Origin: Methylococcaceae bacterium
Lineage (GTDB): Bacteria; Pseudomonadota; Gammaproteobacteria; Methylococcales; Methylomonadaceae
Length of the DNA stretch: 34,871 bases
Direction: 5' to 3'
NCBI GenBank assembly: GCA_021736705.1
Contig: JAIPFI010000010.1
Span: 1-34,871, forward strand
The notes below the pieces were generated by a model. It was not told the origin of the DNA. It saw nothing but the letters and a program-made list of their open reading frames with translations, and ran no database searches. Made by a program: the position numbers and the translations under genes. Shown in pieces: positions 9,389 through 17,924 of the stretch; the first letter of the stretch is position 1, and every line of letters starts with the position of its first letter.

Positions 9389-10319
9389 TTTCCCTCAAGG
9401 CAAGCAACAAGGCTTGCATATCATCTGGCATGGGCAGTTCCCATTCCATATATTCGCCGGTACGAGGGTGTATTAAGCCCAATTTTTCAGCATGCAAGGC
9501 TTGTCGCTTAAAGCCACGTAAAACCATTTCCAGTTCTGACCCACAATCTTTAGGCATTTGGAACCGGCCACTGTACATAGGATCACCCACTAGCGGCATT
9601 TTTATATGCGCCATATGCACGCGAATTTGATGCGTACGCCCCGTTTCTAATTTAACTTGTATCAAGGTATTACGTAAAAATCGCTCAAGCACACGATAAT
9701 GCGTAATGGCGCGCTTGCCATTATAATTTACGGCAAATTTCTTACGCTCAGTAGGATGTCGGCCAATAGGCTCATCTAAAGTACCGCCGCCAGTCATTCG
9801 CCCTATAGTCATCGCTAAATATTCACGATGAATCTCGCGCGCCTGTAATTGCTCAACCAAACTATGATGCGCAGCCAGTGTTTTAGCAACCATTAATAAG
9901 CCACTGGTATCTTTATCAATCCGATGCACAATCCCCGAGCGCGGAATCGTAACCGCATCAGGAAAATGGAATAACAAGGCATTTTGCAATGTCCCCGTCC
10001 AATTTCCTGCGCCTGGATGCACGACCAGCCCGGCAGGCTTATTGACAATTAAAATATCATCATCTTCATAGATAATATCCAATGGAATATCTTCAGCCAA
10101 ATATTCGGTCACTTCCTCCGCTTCCGCATCGAGAACAACCGTCTCGCCACCGTCTAATCGGTCATTTGCTTTAATTTGCACACCATTCACGGTGACACGT
10201 AGCGCTTTTATCCAGGTTTGTAGCTTATTTCTGGAATAATCCGGAAAAATCTCTACCAGAACTTGATCTAAACGCTTTCCCGCTAATTCTAAGGGTACTT
10301 CGGCCGTTAATATCGCCAT
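9366..10319 (-). CDS. rluD: 23S rRNA pseudouridine synthase RluD
   Basis: Makes pseudouridines 1911, 1915 and 1917 in helix 69 of 23S rRNA. An S4 RNA-binding domain (residues 1-75, with GKRLDQVLVEIFPDYSRNKL) precedes the RluA-type catalytic domain, with HRIDKDTSGLLMVAK carrying the catalytic Asp near 145, and GRTHQIRVHMAH near 210. The frame is open 78 bases further, to an ATG at 10397. The ATG at 10319 was chosen because AGGAAAG lies ten bases before it and the product then begins where RluD homologues do (MAILTAEV, 317 aa). Divergent from bamD, as in E. coli. Confidence 0.94.
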   Translation of the reverse strand: MAILTAEVPLELAGKRLDQVLVEIFPDYSRNKLQTWIKALRVTVNGVQIKANDRLDGGETVVLDAEAEEVTEYLAEDIPLDIIYEDDDILIVNKPAGLVVHPGAGNWTGTLQNALLFHFPDAVTIPRSGIVHRIDKDTSGLLMVAKTLAAHHSLVEQLQAREIHREYLAMTIGRMTGGGTLDEPIGRHPTERKKFAVNYNGKRAITHYRVLERFLRNTLIQVKLETGRTHQIRVHMAHIKMPLVGDPMYSGRFQMPKDCGSELEMVLRGFKRQALHAEKLGLIHPRTGEYMEWELPMPDDMQALLLALRENDTLDHS

Positions 10320-10420
10320 ATAAAATTTCTTTCCTAACAAACTGTATTTATCTACAACAAATTCTTTTACAATAAAGAATAAAGCAAAAGTTATCAATCT
10401 TACATCGTGTCGCTACCTCT
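10320..10420. promoter_or_regulatory. Divergent promoter region of rluD and bamD
   Basis: 101 bases of AT-rich DNA between the two divergent starts must hold both promoters unless transcription enters from elsewhere. A TTTACA-like box near 10367 and AT-rich stretches are visible, but no pair of boxes with ideal spacing could be fixed, so positions are not assigned. Confidence 0.4.
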
Positions 10421-11248
10421 ATGCCATCATTTTTCAGAAAATTAACATTTATTCTTTGTTTATCTTTTTTACTACAAGCCTGTAGTTATTTTTCCAATGA
10501 AAAAGAAGAGGAGTACGCTGGCTGGACAGTAGAGCAGTTTATTACTCAGGGTAAAGAAGATTTAGCCGATGAAAAATATAAAAAAGCCATCAAAGTACTT
10601 GAGCAGCTGGATTCACGCTACCCTTTTGGCTCGCATTCAGCACAAACGCAATTAGATCTAACTTACGCTTATTACAAAAACGGCGATTCAGAAGCCGCGC
10701 TGGGATCAGCCGACCGCTTTATAAAAACCAACCCTCGTCATCCAAATGTCGATTATGCCTACTACTTAAAGGCGTTAATTAATTTCAAGCGCGACATGGG
10801 CTTTTTAGATCGCTATATTCCTTCCGACAGCACACAACGTGATTCTGTGTTCACACAAAATGCTTATCTTAGTTTTGAGGAGCTAATACGTCGTTTCCCA
10901 AATAGCCAGTACGTAGCCGACGCCAAGCAACGCATGATCTTTTTAAAAAATTCACTCGCACGCCACGAATTACATATTGCACGTTTTTATATGGATCGCG
11001 AAGCCTATTTAGCCGCCGCTAATCGGGCGAACTATATTTTACAGAACTACCAAAATACACCAGCCGTGCCTTACGCATTAGAACTACAAATAGAAGCATA
11101 TCAAACATTGGGCTTACAAGAACTGGCCGATAATAGCGCCAAAATTTATGCCTTCAACTACCCGAATGGCCCCTATTTTCCTGAAGCCGACACCAGCGAT
11201 GTTACTGTTATTCCCTTTATTTGGGACATACTCGGTTTTGATGACTAA
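10421..11248 (+). CDS. bamD: Outer membrane protein assembly factor BamD
   Basis: Essential lipoprotein of the BAM complex that inserts beta-barrel proteins into the outer membrane. The signal peptide (residues 1-20) ends in the lipobox LLQAC with Cys21 as the lipidated residue. TPR-like helical repeats follow: YKKAIKVLEQLDSRYPFG near 50, YAYYKNGDSEAALGSADRFI near 80, then a block with LSFEELIRRFPNSQY near 145. 275 aa, slightly longer than E. coli BamD (245). Divergent from rluD, the standard gammaproteobacterial context. No strong Shine-Dalgarno is seen. Confidence 0.96.
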   Translation: MPSFFRKLTFILCLSFLLQACSYFSNEKEEEYAGWTVEQFITQGKEDLADEKYKKAIKVLEQLDSRYPFGSHSAQTQLDLTYAYYKNGDSEAALGSADRFIKTNPRHPNVDYAYYLKALINFKRDMGFLDRYIPSDSTQRDSVFTQNAYLSFEELIRRFPNSQYVADAKQRMIFLKNSLARHELHIARFYMDREAYLAAANRANYILQNYQNTPAVPYALELQIEAYQTLGLQELADNSAKIYAFNYPNGPYFPEADTSDVTVIPFIWDILGFDD

Positions 11249-11264
11249 AACGCATTTACCCACG

Positions 11265-11331
11265 GCGTAGCCAGTATAAAGGCAGTGCAATACAGCGACC
11301 AGCGCACATAAAACCTTATACCACACTACGC
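11265..11331. repeat. Imperfect inverted repeat between bamD and cbtA
   Basis: Arms at 11265-11282 (begins GCGTAGCCAGTATAA) and 11314-11331 (ends CCACACTACGC) pair with a few mismatches, with GCGTAG and CTACGC at the outer ends. The 31-base centre has further short pairing. It may end bamD transcription, act as leader structure for cbtA, or be a diverged mobile palindrome. No T-run follows. Confidence 0.45.
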
Positions 11332-11392
11332 TCTAAGGGTTGTGAGCTACATACAGATTACATTACCCCCTTTATTTTCCAATATCCAATCC

Positions 11393-12097
11393 ATGTACTT
11401 TCGTCAGATATTTCTTTGCGCTTGCTTAACAGCTCTAGTGGCTAGTGTCACCTTTAGTCTGTATCAATTTTATTTTATTAGTCCGCTGATTTTTGCTGCC
11501 GAAGCTTATGAAATAGCCGACTCTATAGCCTCTGAACCAACTCAGGTTTGGGCTCCTGAAGATGGCATAGAGCGTTTCTTCTTTACTTGGTTGGCTAATT
11601 TTCTAATGAGTTTAGCTTACAGTTTATTATTAGCTTGTGCCATTACCTATCGAGGCTCTAGCTCGGCAGTAAAAGGTTTAGCTTGGGGCATAGGCGCTTA
11701 TTTAGCCATCTTTGTTGCCCCTAGCTTAGGCCTGCCTCCTGAAATACCAGGGATGGATGCCGCAGATTTGCATGCACGACAAAACTGGTGGTTACTCACT
11801 GTCGTTCTTAGCGCTACAGGCTTAGCTGTCTTAGCTTTTAGTCCACGCTATTACAAAGGCGCGGGGCTTATTCTTATGCTACTACCGCATTTAATCGGCG
11901 CGCCAACACCTGAACTGCACGGATTCAGTCATCCCGATCCTAACGCCGTGCTGGCGTTAACTGACTTATGGCATCACTTTGTCCTGCAAACCAGTATCGC
12001 AAATGGCTTATTGTGGCTTATAATCGGAACAACTATTGGCTATTTATGCCAGCGATTTATAGATAAAATTCCTCCCTTACAACTCAAAAATCAATAA
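11393..12097 (+). CDS. cbtA: CbtA family putative cobalt transporter
   Basis: Predicted cobalt transporter membrane subunit; CbtA was named from its link to B12 regulons and conserved pairing with CbtB. The 234-aa product starts MYFRQIFLCACLTALVA, the usual CbtA N terminus, and has about five to six hydrophobic segments with the motifs PLIFAAEAYE near residue 35, WGIGAYLAIFVAPSLGLPPE near 110, and HPDPNAVLALTDLWHHFVLQTSIANG near 180. The frame extends to a GTG at 11342, but the family start and the poor spacing of AAGGG to that GTG favour 11393. cbtB follows after 10 bases. No B12 riboswitch was recognised upstream, so cobalt specificity rests on homology only. Confidence 0.86.
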   Translation: MYFRQIFLCACLTALVASVTFSLYQFYFISPLIFAAEAYEIADSIASEPTQVWAPEDGIERFFFTWLANFLMSLAYSLLLACAITYRGSSSAVKGLAWGIGAYLAIFVAPSLGLPPEIPGMDAADLHARQNWWLLTVVLSATGLAVLAFSPRYYKGAGLILMLLPHLIGAPTPELHGFSHPDPNAVLALTDLWHHFVLQTSIANGLLWLIIGTTIGYLCQRFIDKIPPLQLKNQ

Positions 12098-12107
12098 AGG
12101 CCTATCA

Positions 12108-12293
12108 ATGAACATCAATAATTCACTCGCTCAAGAACAAAGCATCGCTATCGCGCCAACTAAAAACTTACAGTTATTTGCCGCAGCAGCTTTAGGTATT
12201 ATTATTTTATACGGCGTCGGTTTCGCACCTACAGATATGGCACACAACGCCGCACATGATACACGTCATAGCGTCGCTTTTCCTTGCCATTAA
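12108..12293 (+). CDS. cbtB: CbtB small membrane protein
   Basis: Partner of CbtA: a 61-aa protein with one transmembrane helix (about residues 22-40) and a His-rich C terminus, AHNAAHDTRHSVAFPCH, thought to bind the metal and present it to CbtA. AAAGG nine bases before the ATG gives a clear ribosome-binding site. The order cbtA-cbtB is the reverse of the more usual cbtB-cbtA. Assignment is supported by both the tail motif and the neighbour. Confidence 0.88.
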   Translation: MNINNSLAQEQSIAIAPTKNLQLFAAAALGIIILYGVGFAPTDMAHNAAHDTRHSVAFPCH

Positions 12294-12324
12294 TTTCCTG
12301 GAAGGGGCTTTTGCGATTTCATAC

Positions 12325-12345
12325 GTAGAGCGGACTTTAGTCCGC
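12325..12345. repeat. Half REP element (GTAG type)
   Basis: A single arm beginning GTAGAGCGGACTTTAGTCC, containing the internal palindrome GCGGACTTTAGTCCGC (12330-12345). It matches the left arm of the complete element at 32021-32076 at all but one base. No second arm is found, so this is a solo REP in the 103-base gap before rfbB. Confidence 0.65.
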
Positions 12346-12396
12346 AAGTCACACTCAAGACCTCATTAATAACAACACAACAAACACGGGCGCATA

Positions 12397-13461
12397 ATGA
12401 TATTTATTACAGGTGGAGCAGGATTTATAGGAACCAACTTTGTCCTAGATTGGCTACAAGAACATGATGAACCCATCGTTAATATTGATAAGCTCACCTA
12501 TGCAGGCAACCTAGAAAATTTGGCAACACTAAAAGACGATAGCCGACACATCTTTGTTCATGCAGATATTGGCGACACCAAAGTCATACCTGAATTACTG
12601 GCAAAATATCAACCGCGCGCAGTCATTAATTTTGCCGCAGAATCACACGTGGATCGCTCTATCCATAGCCCCGAAGATTTCATACAAACCAATGTCGTAG
12701 GTACTTTTCATTTACTAGAGTCCGTGCGCGCTTATTGGAATCAACTAGACCAGCAAAATAAAACAGACTTTAGACTTCTCCACGTCTCCACCGATGAAGT
12801 ATATGGCTCCTTAGCCAAAGATGATCCTGCTTTTACTGAATCACATCAGTACGAACCCAATAGCCCTTATTCAGCCAGTAAAGCCGCCAGCGACCATTTA
12901 GTGCGCTCTTATCATCACACTTATGGCTTACCGGTACTCACCACTAATTGCTCAAATAACTACGGTCCATACCATTTTCCGGAAAAGCTAATTCCATTAA
13001 TGATCGTTAATGCACTAGCAGGCAAATCCTTACCCATCTATGGTGATGGCCAACAAATTCGCGATTGGCTGTATGTTAAAGACCACTGCAGCGCCATTCG
13101 CCGCGTAGTAGACGCGGGCATAACGGGCGAAACCTATAATATCGGCGGCTGGAACGAAAAACCTAATATTGAAATCGTACAAACAGTGTGTGCCTTACTT
13201 GATGAATTACGTCCGCGCGAAGACAAAAAAAGCTACACGGAACAAATTACTTTCGTCACCGATCGCTTAGGCCATGATCGCCGTTACGCGATTGATGCAC
13301 GCAAAATTGAGCGCGAATTAGGCTGGAAGCCTGCAGAAACTTTCGATACAGGCATACGCAAAACCGTGCAATGGTATTTAGACAACCAAGAATGGGTTGC
13401 TAATGTACAGTCCGGAGCTTATCGAGACTGGGTGGAAACTAACTACGCCTCTCGCACATAA
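12397..13461 (+). CDS. rfbB: dTDP-glucose 4,6-dehydratase
   Basis: Second step of dTDP-L-rhamnose synthesis: converts dTDP-glucose to dTDP-4-keto-6-deoxyglucose using bound NAD. Extended SDR fold with GGAGFIG at residues 6-12, the dehydratase triad Thr132-Asp133-Glu134 in VSTDEVYGS, and Tyr158-x3-Lys162 in [26 protein letters not shown] (near 190) is also diagnostic. 354 aa, normal length. First of four rhamnose genes in the order rfbB-rfbD-rfbA-rfbC; TAATG couples it to rfbD. No clear Shine-Dalgarno; upstream is a solo REP arm. Confidence 0.96.
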   Translation: MIFITGGAGFIGTNFVLDWLQEHDEPIVNIDKLTYAGNLENLATLKDDSRHIFVHADIGDTKVIPELLAKYQPRAVINFAAESHVDRSIHSPEDFIQTNVVGTFHLLESVRAYWNQLDQQNKTDFRLLHVSTDEVYGSLAKDDPAFTESHQYEPNSPYSASKAASDHLVRSYHHTYGLPVLTTNCSNNYGPYHFPEKLIPLMIVNALAGKSLPIYGDGQQIRDWLYVKDHCSAIRRVVDAGITGETYNIGGWNEKPNIEIVQTVCALLDELRPREDKKSYTEQITFVTDRLGHDRRYAIDARKIERELGWKPAETFDTGIRKTVQWYLDNQEWVANVQSGAYRDWVETNYASRT

Positions 13462-14357
13462 TGAAAATCTTATTATTTGGAAAAAATGGCCAAGTCGGCT
13501 GGGAACTACAACGTAGCCTTGCCCCTTTAGGCGAGCTTATCGCTCTCAACTCTGACAATCAGGACTATTGCGGAAATTTCACTCATCTATCAGATTTGGC
13601 GGCAACGGTTCGCCAAATAAAACCAGATATTATCGTTAATGCCGCAGCGCATACAGCCGTAGATAAAGCCGAAAGCGAACCTGAATTAGCGCAAACGATT
13701 AATGCCGATGCGCCTGGCATATTAGCGCATGAAGCCAAAACACTGAATGCCTGGCTAATCCATTATTCAACTGACTATGTCTTTGATGGCGGCGGAACTA
13801 AGCCATGGATTGAAACAGATCCTACGGCACCGTTAGGTGTTTATGGTGCGACTAAACTAGCCGGTGAACTAGCCATTCAAAACTCAGGCTGCAAGCATCT
13901 TATTTTTCGTACCAGCTGGGTTTATGGCGCACGCGGCAATAATTTCGCTAAAACCATGCTACGCCTTGCACAAGAACGCGACAGCTTAACGGTCATTAAT
14001 GACCAAATTGGCGCACCGACAGGAGCCGATTTACTAGCCGATGTCACCGCACATGCCATACGCAAAGTACAAACTCAACCCGAACTGAGCGGACTCTATC
14101 ACCTTGTTGCTTCAGGTGAAACCTCATGGCACGGTTATGCCAGCTATGTAATAGACTATGCACAACAATTGGGACTTGAACTCAAAACAACAACCGAAGC
14201 AATTACTCCCGTACCAACAAGTGCTTTCCCTACCGCAGCGCAAAGACCCAAAAATTCACGCCTAAATACCCATAAATTACAAACGGGCTTTGATCTAACA
14301 TTGCCGCCTTGGCAATCTGGCGTAGAACGCATGTTAACTGAATTCATAGAGAAATAA
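13461..14357 (+). CDS. rfbD: dTDP-4-dehydrorhamnose reductase
   Basis: Last step of dTDP-L-rhamnose synthesis: NAD(P)H-dependent reduction of the 4-keto group. The N-terminal [13 protein letters not shown] is the RmlD form of the nucleotide motif; the STDYVFDGG block near 105 and Tyr128-x3-Lys132 in YGATKLAGE give the catalytic site; [13 protein letters not shown] near 155 is typical. 298 aa. It overlaps rfbB by one base and is followed by rfbA two bases after its stop. Confidence 0.95.
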   Translation: MKILLFGKNGQVGWELQRSLAPLGELIALNSDNQDYCGNFTHLSDLAATVRQIKPDIIVNAAAHTAVDKAESEPELAQTINADAPGILAHEAKTLNAWLIHYSTDYVFDGGGTKPWIETDPTAPLGVYGATKLAGELAIQNSGCKHLIFRTSWVYGARGNNFAKTMLRLAQERDSLTVINDQIGAPTGADLLADVTAHAIRKVQTQPELSGLYHLVASGETSWHGYASYVIDYAQQLGLELKTTTEAITPVPTSAFPTAAQRPKNSRLNTHKLQTGFDLTLPPWQSGVERMLTEFIEK

Positions 14358-14359
14358 TC

Positions 14360-15253
14360 ATGACTCAAAGAAAAGGCATTATCCTCGCTGGTGGCTCAGG
14401 CACGCGCTTATACCCAGTTACAAAAGTAACCTCCAAACAACTATTGCCCATTTACGATAAACCGATGATCTATTACCCGCTGAGCACTTTAATGCTAGCT
14501 GGAATAACAGATATTCTTATTATCAGCACCCCGCAAGATACACCGCGCTTTCAGCAATTACTCGGCGATGGCAGTGATTGGGGACTTAATCTACAATATG
14601 CCGTACAGCCTAGCCCTGACGGCTTAGCGCAAGCGTTCACCATAGGCAAAGGTTTCATTGGCAACTCACCTTCTGCACTGGTTTTAGGCGATAATATTTT
14701 TTATGGTCACGACTTGCAGTTATCACTCAACAAGGCATCGAAACAAGCTGAGGGAGCTACCGTCTTTGCTTATCATGTAAATGACCCAGAGCGTTATGGT
14801 GTAGTTGGTTTTGATAAACAAGGCAATGCAACCTCATTAGAAGAAAAACCAGTCGCGCCTAAAAGTAACTACGCTATTACCGGCCTGTATTTTTATGATA
14901 ATCAAGTGGTGGATATGGCTAAATCCCTTAAGCCTTCAGCGCGCGGTGAATTAGAAATTACCGACATTAACAAAATCTACCTAGAGAAAAACCAACTCAG
15001 CGTGGAAAAAATGGGGCGCGGTTATGCATGGCTAGACACGGGAACCCACGAAAGCCTTAATGAAGCCAGCGCCTTCATTGAAACCATTGAACACCGCCAA
15101 GGCTTAAAGGTTGCCTGCCCCGAAGAAATTGCCTTCCGCAGCGGACTGATTAATGCGGAAAAATTAGCTGAATTAGCGCAACCTTTAGCAAAAAATGGCT
15201 ACGGTCAATATTTACTTAAATTACTAAAAGAAGAAGAGGAAGCTGCTTTATGA
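14360..15253 (+). CDS. rfbA: Glucose-1-phosphate thymidylyltransferase
   Basis: First committed step of dTDP-rhamnose synthesis: joins dTTP and glucose-1-phosphate. The start [19 protein letters not shown] holds the nucleotidyltransferase loop. [19 protein letters not shown] (near 30-48), [12 protein letters not shown] (near 110, metal-binding Asp) and [10 protein letters not shown] near 175 are all RmlA signatures. 297 aa. It shares ATGA with rfbC, implying coupled translation. Confidence 0.96.
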   Translation: MTQRKGIILAGGSGTRLYPVTKVTSKQLLPIYDKPMIYYPLSTLMLAGITDILIISTPQDTPRFQQLLGDGSDWGLNLQYAVQPSPDGLAQAFTIGKGFIGNSPSALVLGDNIFYGHDLQLSLNKASKQAEGATVFAYHVNDPERYGVVGFDKQGNATSLEEKPVAPKSNYAITGLYFYDNQVVDMAKSLKPSARGELEITDINKIYLEKNQLSVEKMGRGYAWLDTGTHESLNEASAFIETIEHRQGLKVACPEEIAFRSGLINAEKLAELAQPLAKNGYGQYLLKLLKEEEEAAL

Positions 15254-15795
15254 AAGTAACCCCGACAAATATTCCCGATGTTTTGATTATTGAACCTAAA
15301 GTCTTCGGCGATCACCGAGGCTTTTTCTTTGAAAGCTTCAATCAACAGACGTTTAATAAAGCGACAGGGCAAAATTTACAATTTGTGCAGGATAATCACA
15401 GCCGCTCAGCAAAAGGCGTATTGCGTGGTTTGCATTATCAAATTCAACAACCCCAAGGTAAATTAGTCCGCGTAACCAGCGGTGCGGTATTTGATGTTGC
15501 TGTTGACTTGCGTAAATCGTCACCTACCTTCGGGCAATGGGCTGGGGTTGAACTAAATGCAGAAAATCACCGCCAACTTTGGGTGCCAGCCGGTTTTGCG
15601 CATGGCTTTGTGGTATTAAGTGACACGGCAGATTTTCTGTATAAAACCACCGATTATTATGCGCCAGAATTTGAGCGCTGTGTTGCCTGGAATGATCCCG
15701 CTATTGGTATAGTTTGGCCAATTAATAAAAAGCCACAACTTTCTGAAAAAGACCAGCAAGGTGTTTTATTAAATAATGCGGAAGTATTTGCTTGA
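15250..15795 (+). CDS. rfbC: dTDP-4-dehydrorhamnose 3,5-epimerase
   Basis: Third step of the rhamnose pathway: epimerises C3 and C5 of dTDP-4-keto-6-deoxyglucose. Cupin fold with family blocks [10 protein letters not shown] (near 18), [18 protein letters not shown] (near 47-64, catalytic His at the end), [18 protein letters not shown] and [10 protein letters not shown] (near 117). 181 aa, usual length. It overlaps rfbA by four bases. Completes the pathway in four consecutive genes. Confidence 0.96.
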   Translation: MKVTPTNIPDVLIIEPKVFGDHRGFFFESFNQQTFNKATGQNLQFVQDNHSRSAKGVLRGLHYQIQQPQGKLVRVTSGAVFDVAVDLRKSSPTFGQWAGVELNAENHRQLWVPAGFAHGFVVLSDTADFLYKTTDYYAPEFERCVAWNDPAIGIVWPINKKPQLSEKDQQGVLLNNAEVFA

Positions 15796-15880
15796 ACCTT
15801 CACGCAGTAAATCCATCAGCACCAGTACCTTTAGAAAAAAAACAATGGCTTGGATCAATGGCAGAACAAGAAATCATTTG

Positions 15881-16789
15881 ATGCCGTCAGAATCCTACCT
15901 TGGTTGTGACGTCGTCATTGTTAATTACAATGCGGGAAAACTATTAGCTGACTGCGTTCTTTCCGCGTTGACGGCCAATGTGACACATATCATTATTGTT
16001 GATAATGATTCAACAGATGATAGCCTTAGCTATCTGCGCGCAATAAAATCTGAGCAGATCTCCCTACTCGCTAATGATAAAAATCTCGGCTTCGCAGCTG
16101 GCTGTAATATCGGTTATGCTCGCGCAAAAAGTGATTTCATCTTATTTTTAAACCCCGACTGTCACTTAGATGAAAATGCTGTTGCTACACTCATCAAGGT
16201 ATTGCAATCAAGCCCGACAATCGGTATGGTCGGCGGCCTACTAACTAACCCTGACGGTTCAGAACAGCAAGGGGGTCGACGCGCGATTCCAACACCGTGG
16301 CGCTCTTTTGTTCGGGCTTTTGGCTTACATCATTTAGCTCAATACTATCCGAATTTGTTTTTTGATTTCCATTTACACAAACAGGCGTTGCCTAGCCACC
16401 CCATAGAAGTAGAGGCTATTTCTGGAGCGTGTATGCTGGTTAAACGCGAAGCCATTGACAAAGTAGGTTTATGGGATGAGGGGTATTTTTTACATTGCGA
16501 AGATTTAGATTGGTGCATGCGCTTTCGGCAGAACGGCTGGAAAATCCTATTTGTCCCTGACGCAAAAATCACCCATGCCTTGGGTGCTTGCAGTCAATCA
16601 CGCAAAATTTTTGTCGAATGGCATAAGCATAAAGGTATGATTCGTTTTTATCATAAATTTTTCAAGCAACAATACCCCGGGCCATTAATGACTCTAGTTA
16701 TTATCGGTGTCAGCTTGCGCTTTTTGTTAGTTGCGGGTTATGTCTCTGGACAACACTTACTCAACACGTTAAAAAATTCATTAAAATAA
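15881..16789 (+). CDS. GT2 glycosyltransferase, WbbL-like (probable rhamnosyltransferase)
   Basis: Family 2 glycosyltransferase of the COG1216/WbbL group, many of which add rhamnose from dTDP-rhamnose to a lipid-linked amino sugar. The product shows CDVVIVNYNAGKLLADCV near the N terminus, the DxD-region motif FLNPDCHLDENA (near 95), ISGACMLVKREAIDKVGLWD (near 185) and the catalytic ED in HCEDLDWCMRFRQNGW (near 205), plus a C-terminal hydrophobic stretch that may touch the membrane. The frame stays open to ATGs at 15845 and at 15776 (inside rfbC). 15881 was chosen because the domain starts a few residues later, but none of the three has a good ribosome-binding site. Placement after rfbC supports rhamnose as donor; this is inference. 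Confidence 0.85.
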   Translation: MPSESYLGCDVVIVNYNAGKLLADCVLSALTANVTHIIIVDNDSTDDSLSYLRAIKSEQISLLANDKNLGFAAGCNIGYARAKSDFILFLNPDCHLDENAVATLIKVLQSSPTIGMVGGLLTNPDGSEQQGGRRAIPTPWRSFVRAFGLHHLAQYYPNLFFDFHLHKQALPSHPIEVEAISGACMLVKREAIDKVGLWDEGYFLHCEDLDWCMRFRQNGWKILFVPDAKITHALGACSQSRKIFVEWHKHKGMIRFYHKFFKQQYPGPLMTLVIIGVSLRFLLVAGYVSGQHLLNTLKNSLK

Positions 16790-17655
16790 TGACAAACATT
16801 GGTATTTTAGGTGCAAGTAGTTTGGTTGGCCGCTGCCTATTAGCTCAGCTAGCACAATCTAATAACCAAATTTATGCTTTTTCTCGCTCCACAGAAGAAT
16901 CCATTAATGAAAATATTGAATGGATAAAAATAAAATCGGAACGAAAACAAACCAAACAGCTATCAATTACTCACTGGATTTGTGTCGCACCTATTTGGGT
17001 TTTAGAAACTCATTTTCCAATGCTTGAAGCCTACGATGCCAAACGTGTACTGGCCTTATCCTCAACGAGCGCGATCAGCAAACAAGACTCTTCTGAACCT
17101 TTGGAAATTACAACGGCCAAACGTTTGCAACTAGGCGAGCAACAATTACAACAGTGGGCAGAAAAACAAGATATTGAGTGGTTGCTATTACGTCCGACTT
17201 TAATTTATGGTTTTGGAGAAGATAAGAACATTGCTGAAATAGCTCGATTTATCAAACGCTTTAGTTTTTTTCCTTTACTCGGCGCGGCAACAGGTTTGCG
17301 CATGCCGGTACATGCCGAAGATGTTGCTAATGCGTGTATTGAAGCAATTAACAAAACAAATATAGCGGCTCGTATCTATAATATTTCGGGGGCTGAAACT
17401 CTCACTTACAGAACGATGATCGAGCGCATCTTTATTGCTCTCGGCAAGCGTGCCCATTTTATTCCTATCCCACTTACTGCCTTTAAATTAGCTGTGTTTT
17501 GCCTGCGTGTACTCCCCCGTTACCAGCACTGGTCATCCGCTATGGCGGAACGTATGAACAAAGATTTGGTTTTTGATCATAGCGAAGCATCGCGCAACTT
17601 TGGATATACACCCAGACCCTTTAAATTATCTAGCCAAGATATTACACTTAAATAA
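16789..17655 (+). CDS. Atypical NAD-dependent epimerase/dehydratase-family protein
   Basis: Extended or atypical SDR of 288 aa. The N terminus, IGILGASSLVGR, gives the Rossmann glycine motif, and LLLRPTLIYGFGEDKN near 138-152 and HAEDVANACIEAI near 182 are typical of sugar-nucleotide epimerase/reductases. The expected Tyr-x3-Lys is not present: the aligned stretch reads ITTAKRLQLGEQQ (near 105), with Lys kept and Ile in the Tyr position. It lies between a rhamnosyltransferase-like gene and a UDP-sugar 4,6-dehydratase and overlaps the former by one base. By context it may be a 4-keto reductase that makes UDP-QuiNAc or UDP-FucNAc (WreQ/WbpV role); this is inference, and a non-catalytic role is possible. 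Confidence 0.75.
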   Translation: MTNIGILGASSLVGRCLLAQLAQSNNQIYAFSRSTEESINENIEWIKIKSERKQTKQLSITHWICVAPIWVLETHFPMLEAYDAKRVLALSSTSAISKQDSSEPLEITTAKRLQLGEQQLQQWAEKQDIEWLLLRPTLIYGFGEDKNIAEIARFIKRFSFFPLLGAATGLRMPVHAEDVANACIEAINKTNIAARIYNISGAETLTYRTMIERIFIALGKRAHFIPIPLTAFKLAVFCLRVLPRYQHWSSAMAERMNKDLVFDHSEASRNFGYTPRPFKLSSQDITLK

Positions 17656-17924
17656 TTATCTTTATACTTTGCTTAGAACGCTTATGCGTTAAATTAATCT
17701 ACAGCTTTTACTTTAGCACTTATAATAAAAACATCAGCTACGATTACACTCGAAAATGAGCTTAGCAAAGATCACAGCATAATTATCACTGTTCGCCCCT
17801 TAAAAACCAGCACCGCTCGCTCATACACGATGCGTTCGTACGGTATGCTACAACAGTGGTCAACACGAGTGATAAACACCCTAAACTTATTTTTGTGTAC
17901 CTTAATAATAACGAAAAACAATTC
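17656..17924. other. Non-coding gap before the dehydratase gene
   Basis: About 270 bases without a convincing gene. It includes a small hairpin, AACGC-TTAT-GCGTT, at 17687-17700, 32 bases after the upstream stop, which could be a weak terminator. The rest is AT-rich and could contain a promoter for the dehydratase gene. The break suggests the dehydratase and phosphoglycosyl transferase form a separate transcription unit. Confidence 0.4.

Noticed and set aside
10320-10397. Longer N terminus for RluD (26 extra residues)
   Set aside because: The extra residues do not fit the RluD family start, and the ATG at 10319 has a good AGGAAAG site; the longer frame would run across the bamD promoter area.
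11249-11392. Cobalamin riboswitch upstream of cbtA
   Set aside because: The gap is short and the B12-box consensus and multi-stem core are not seen; only a simple imperfect palindrome is present.
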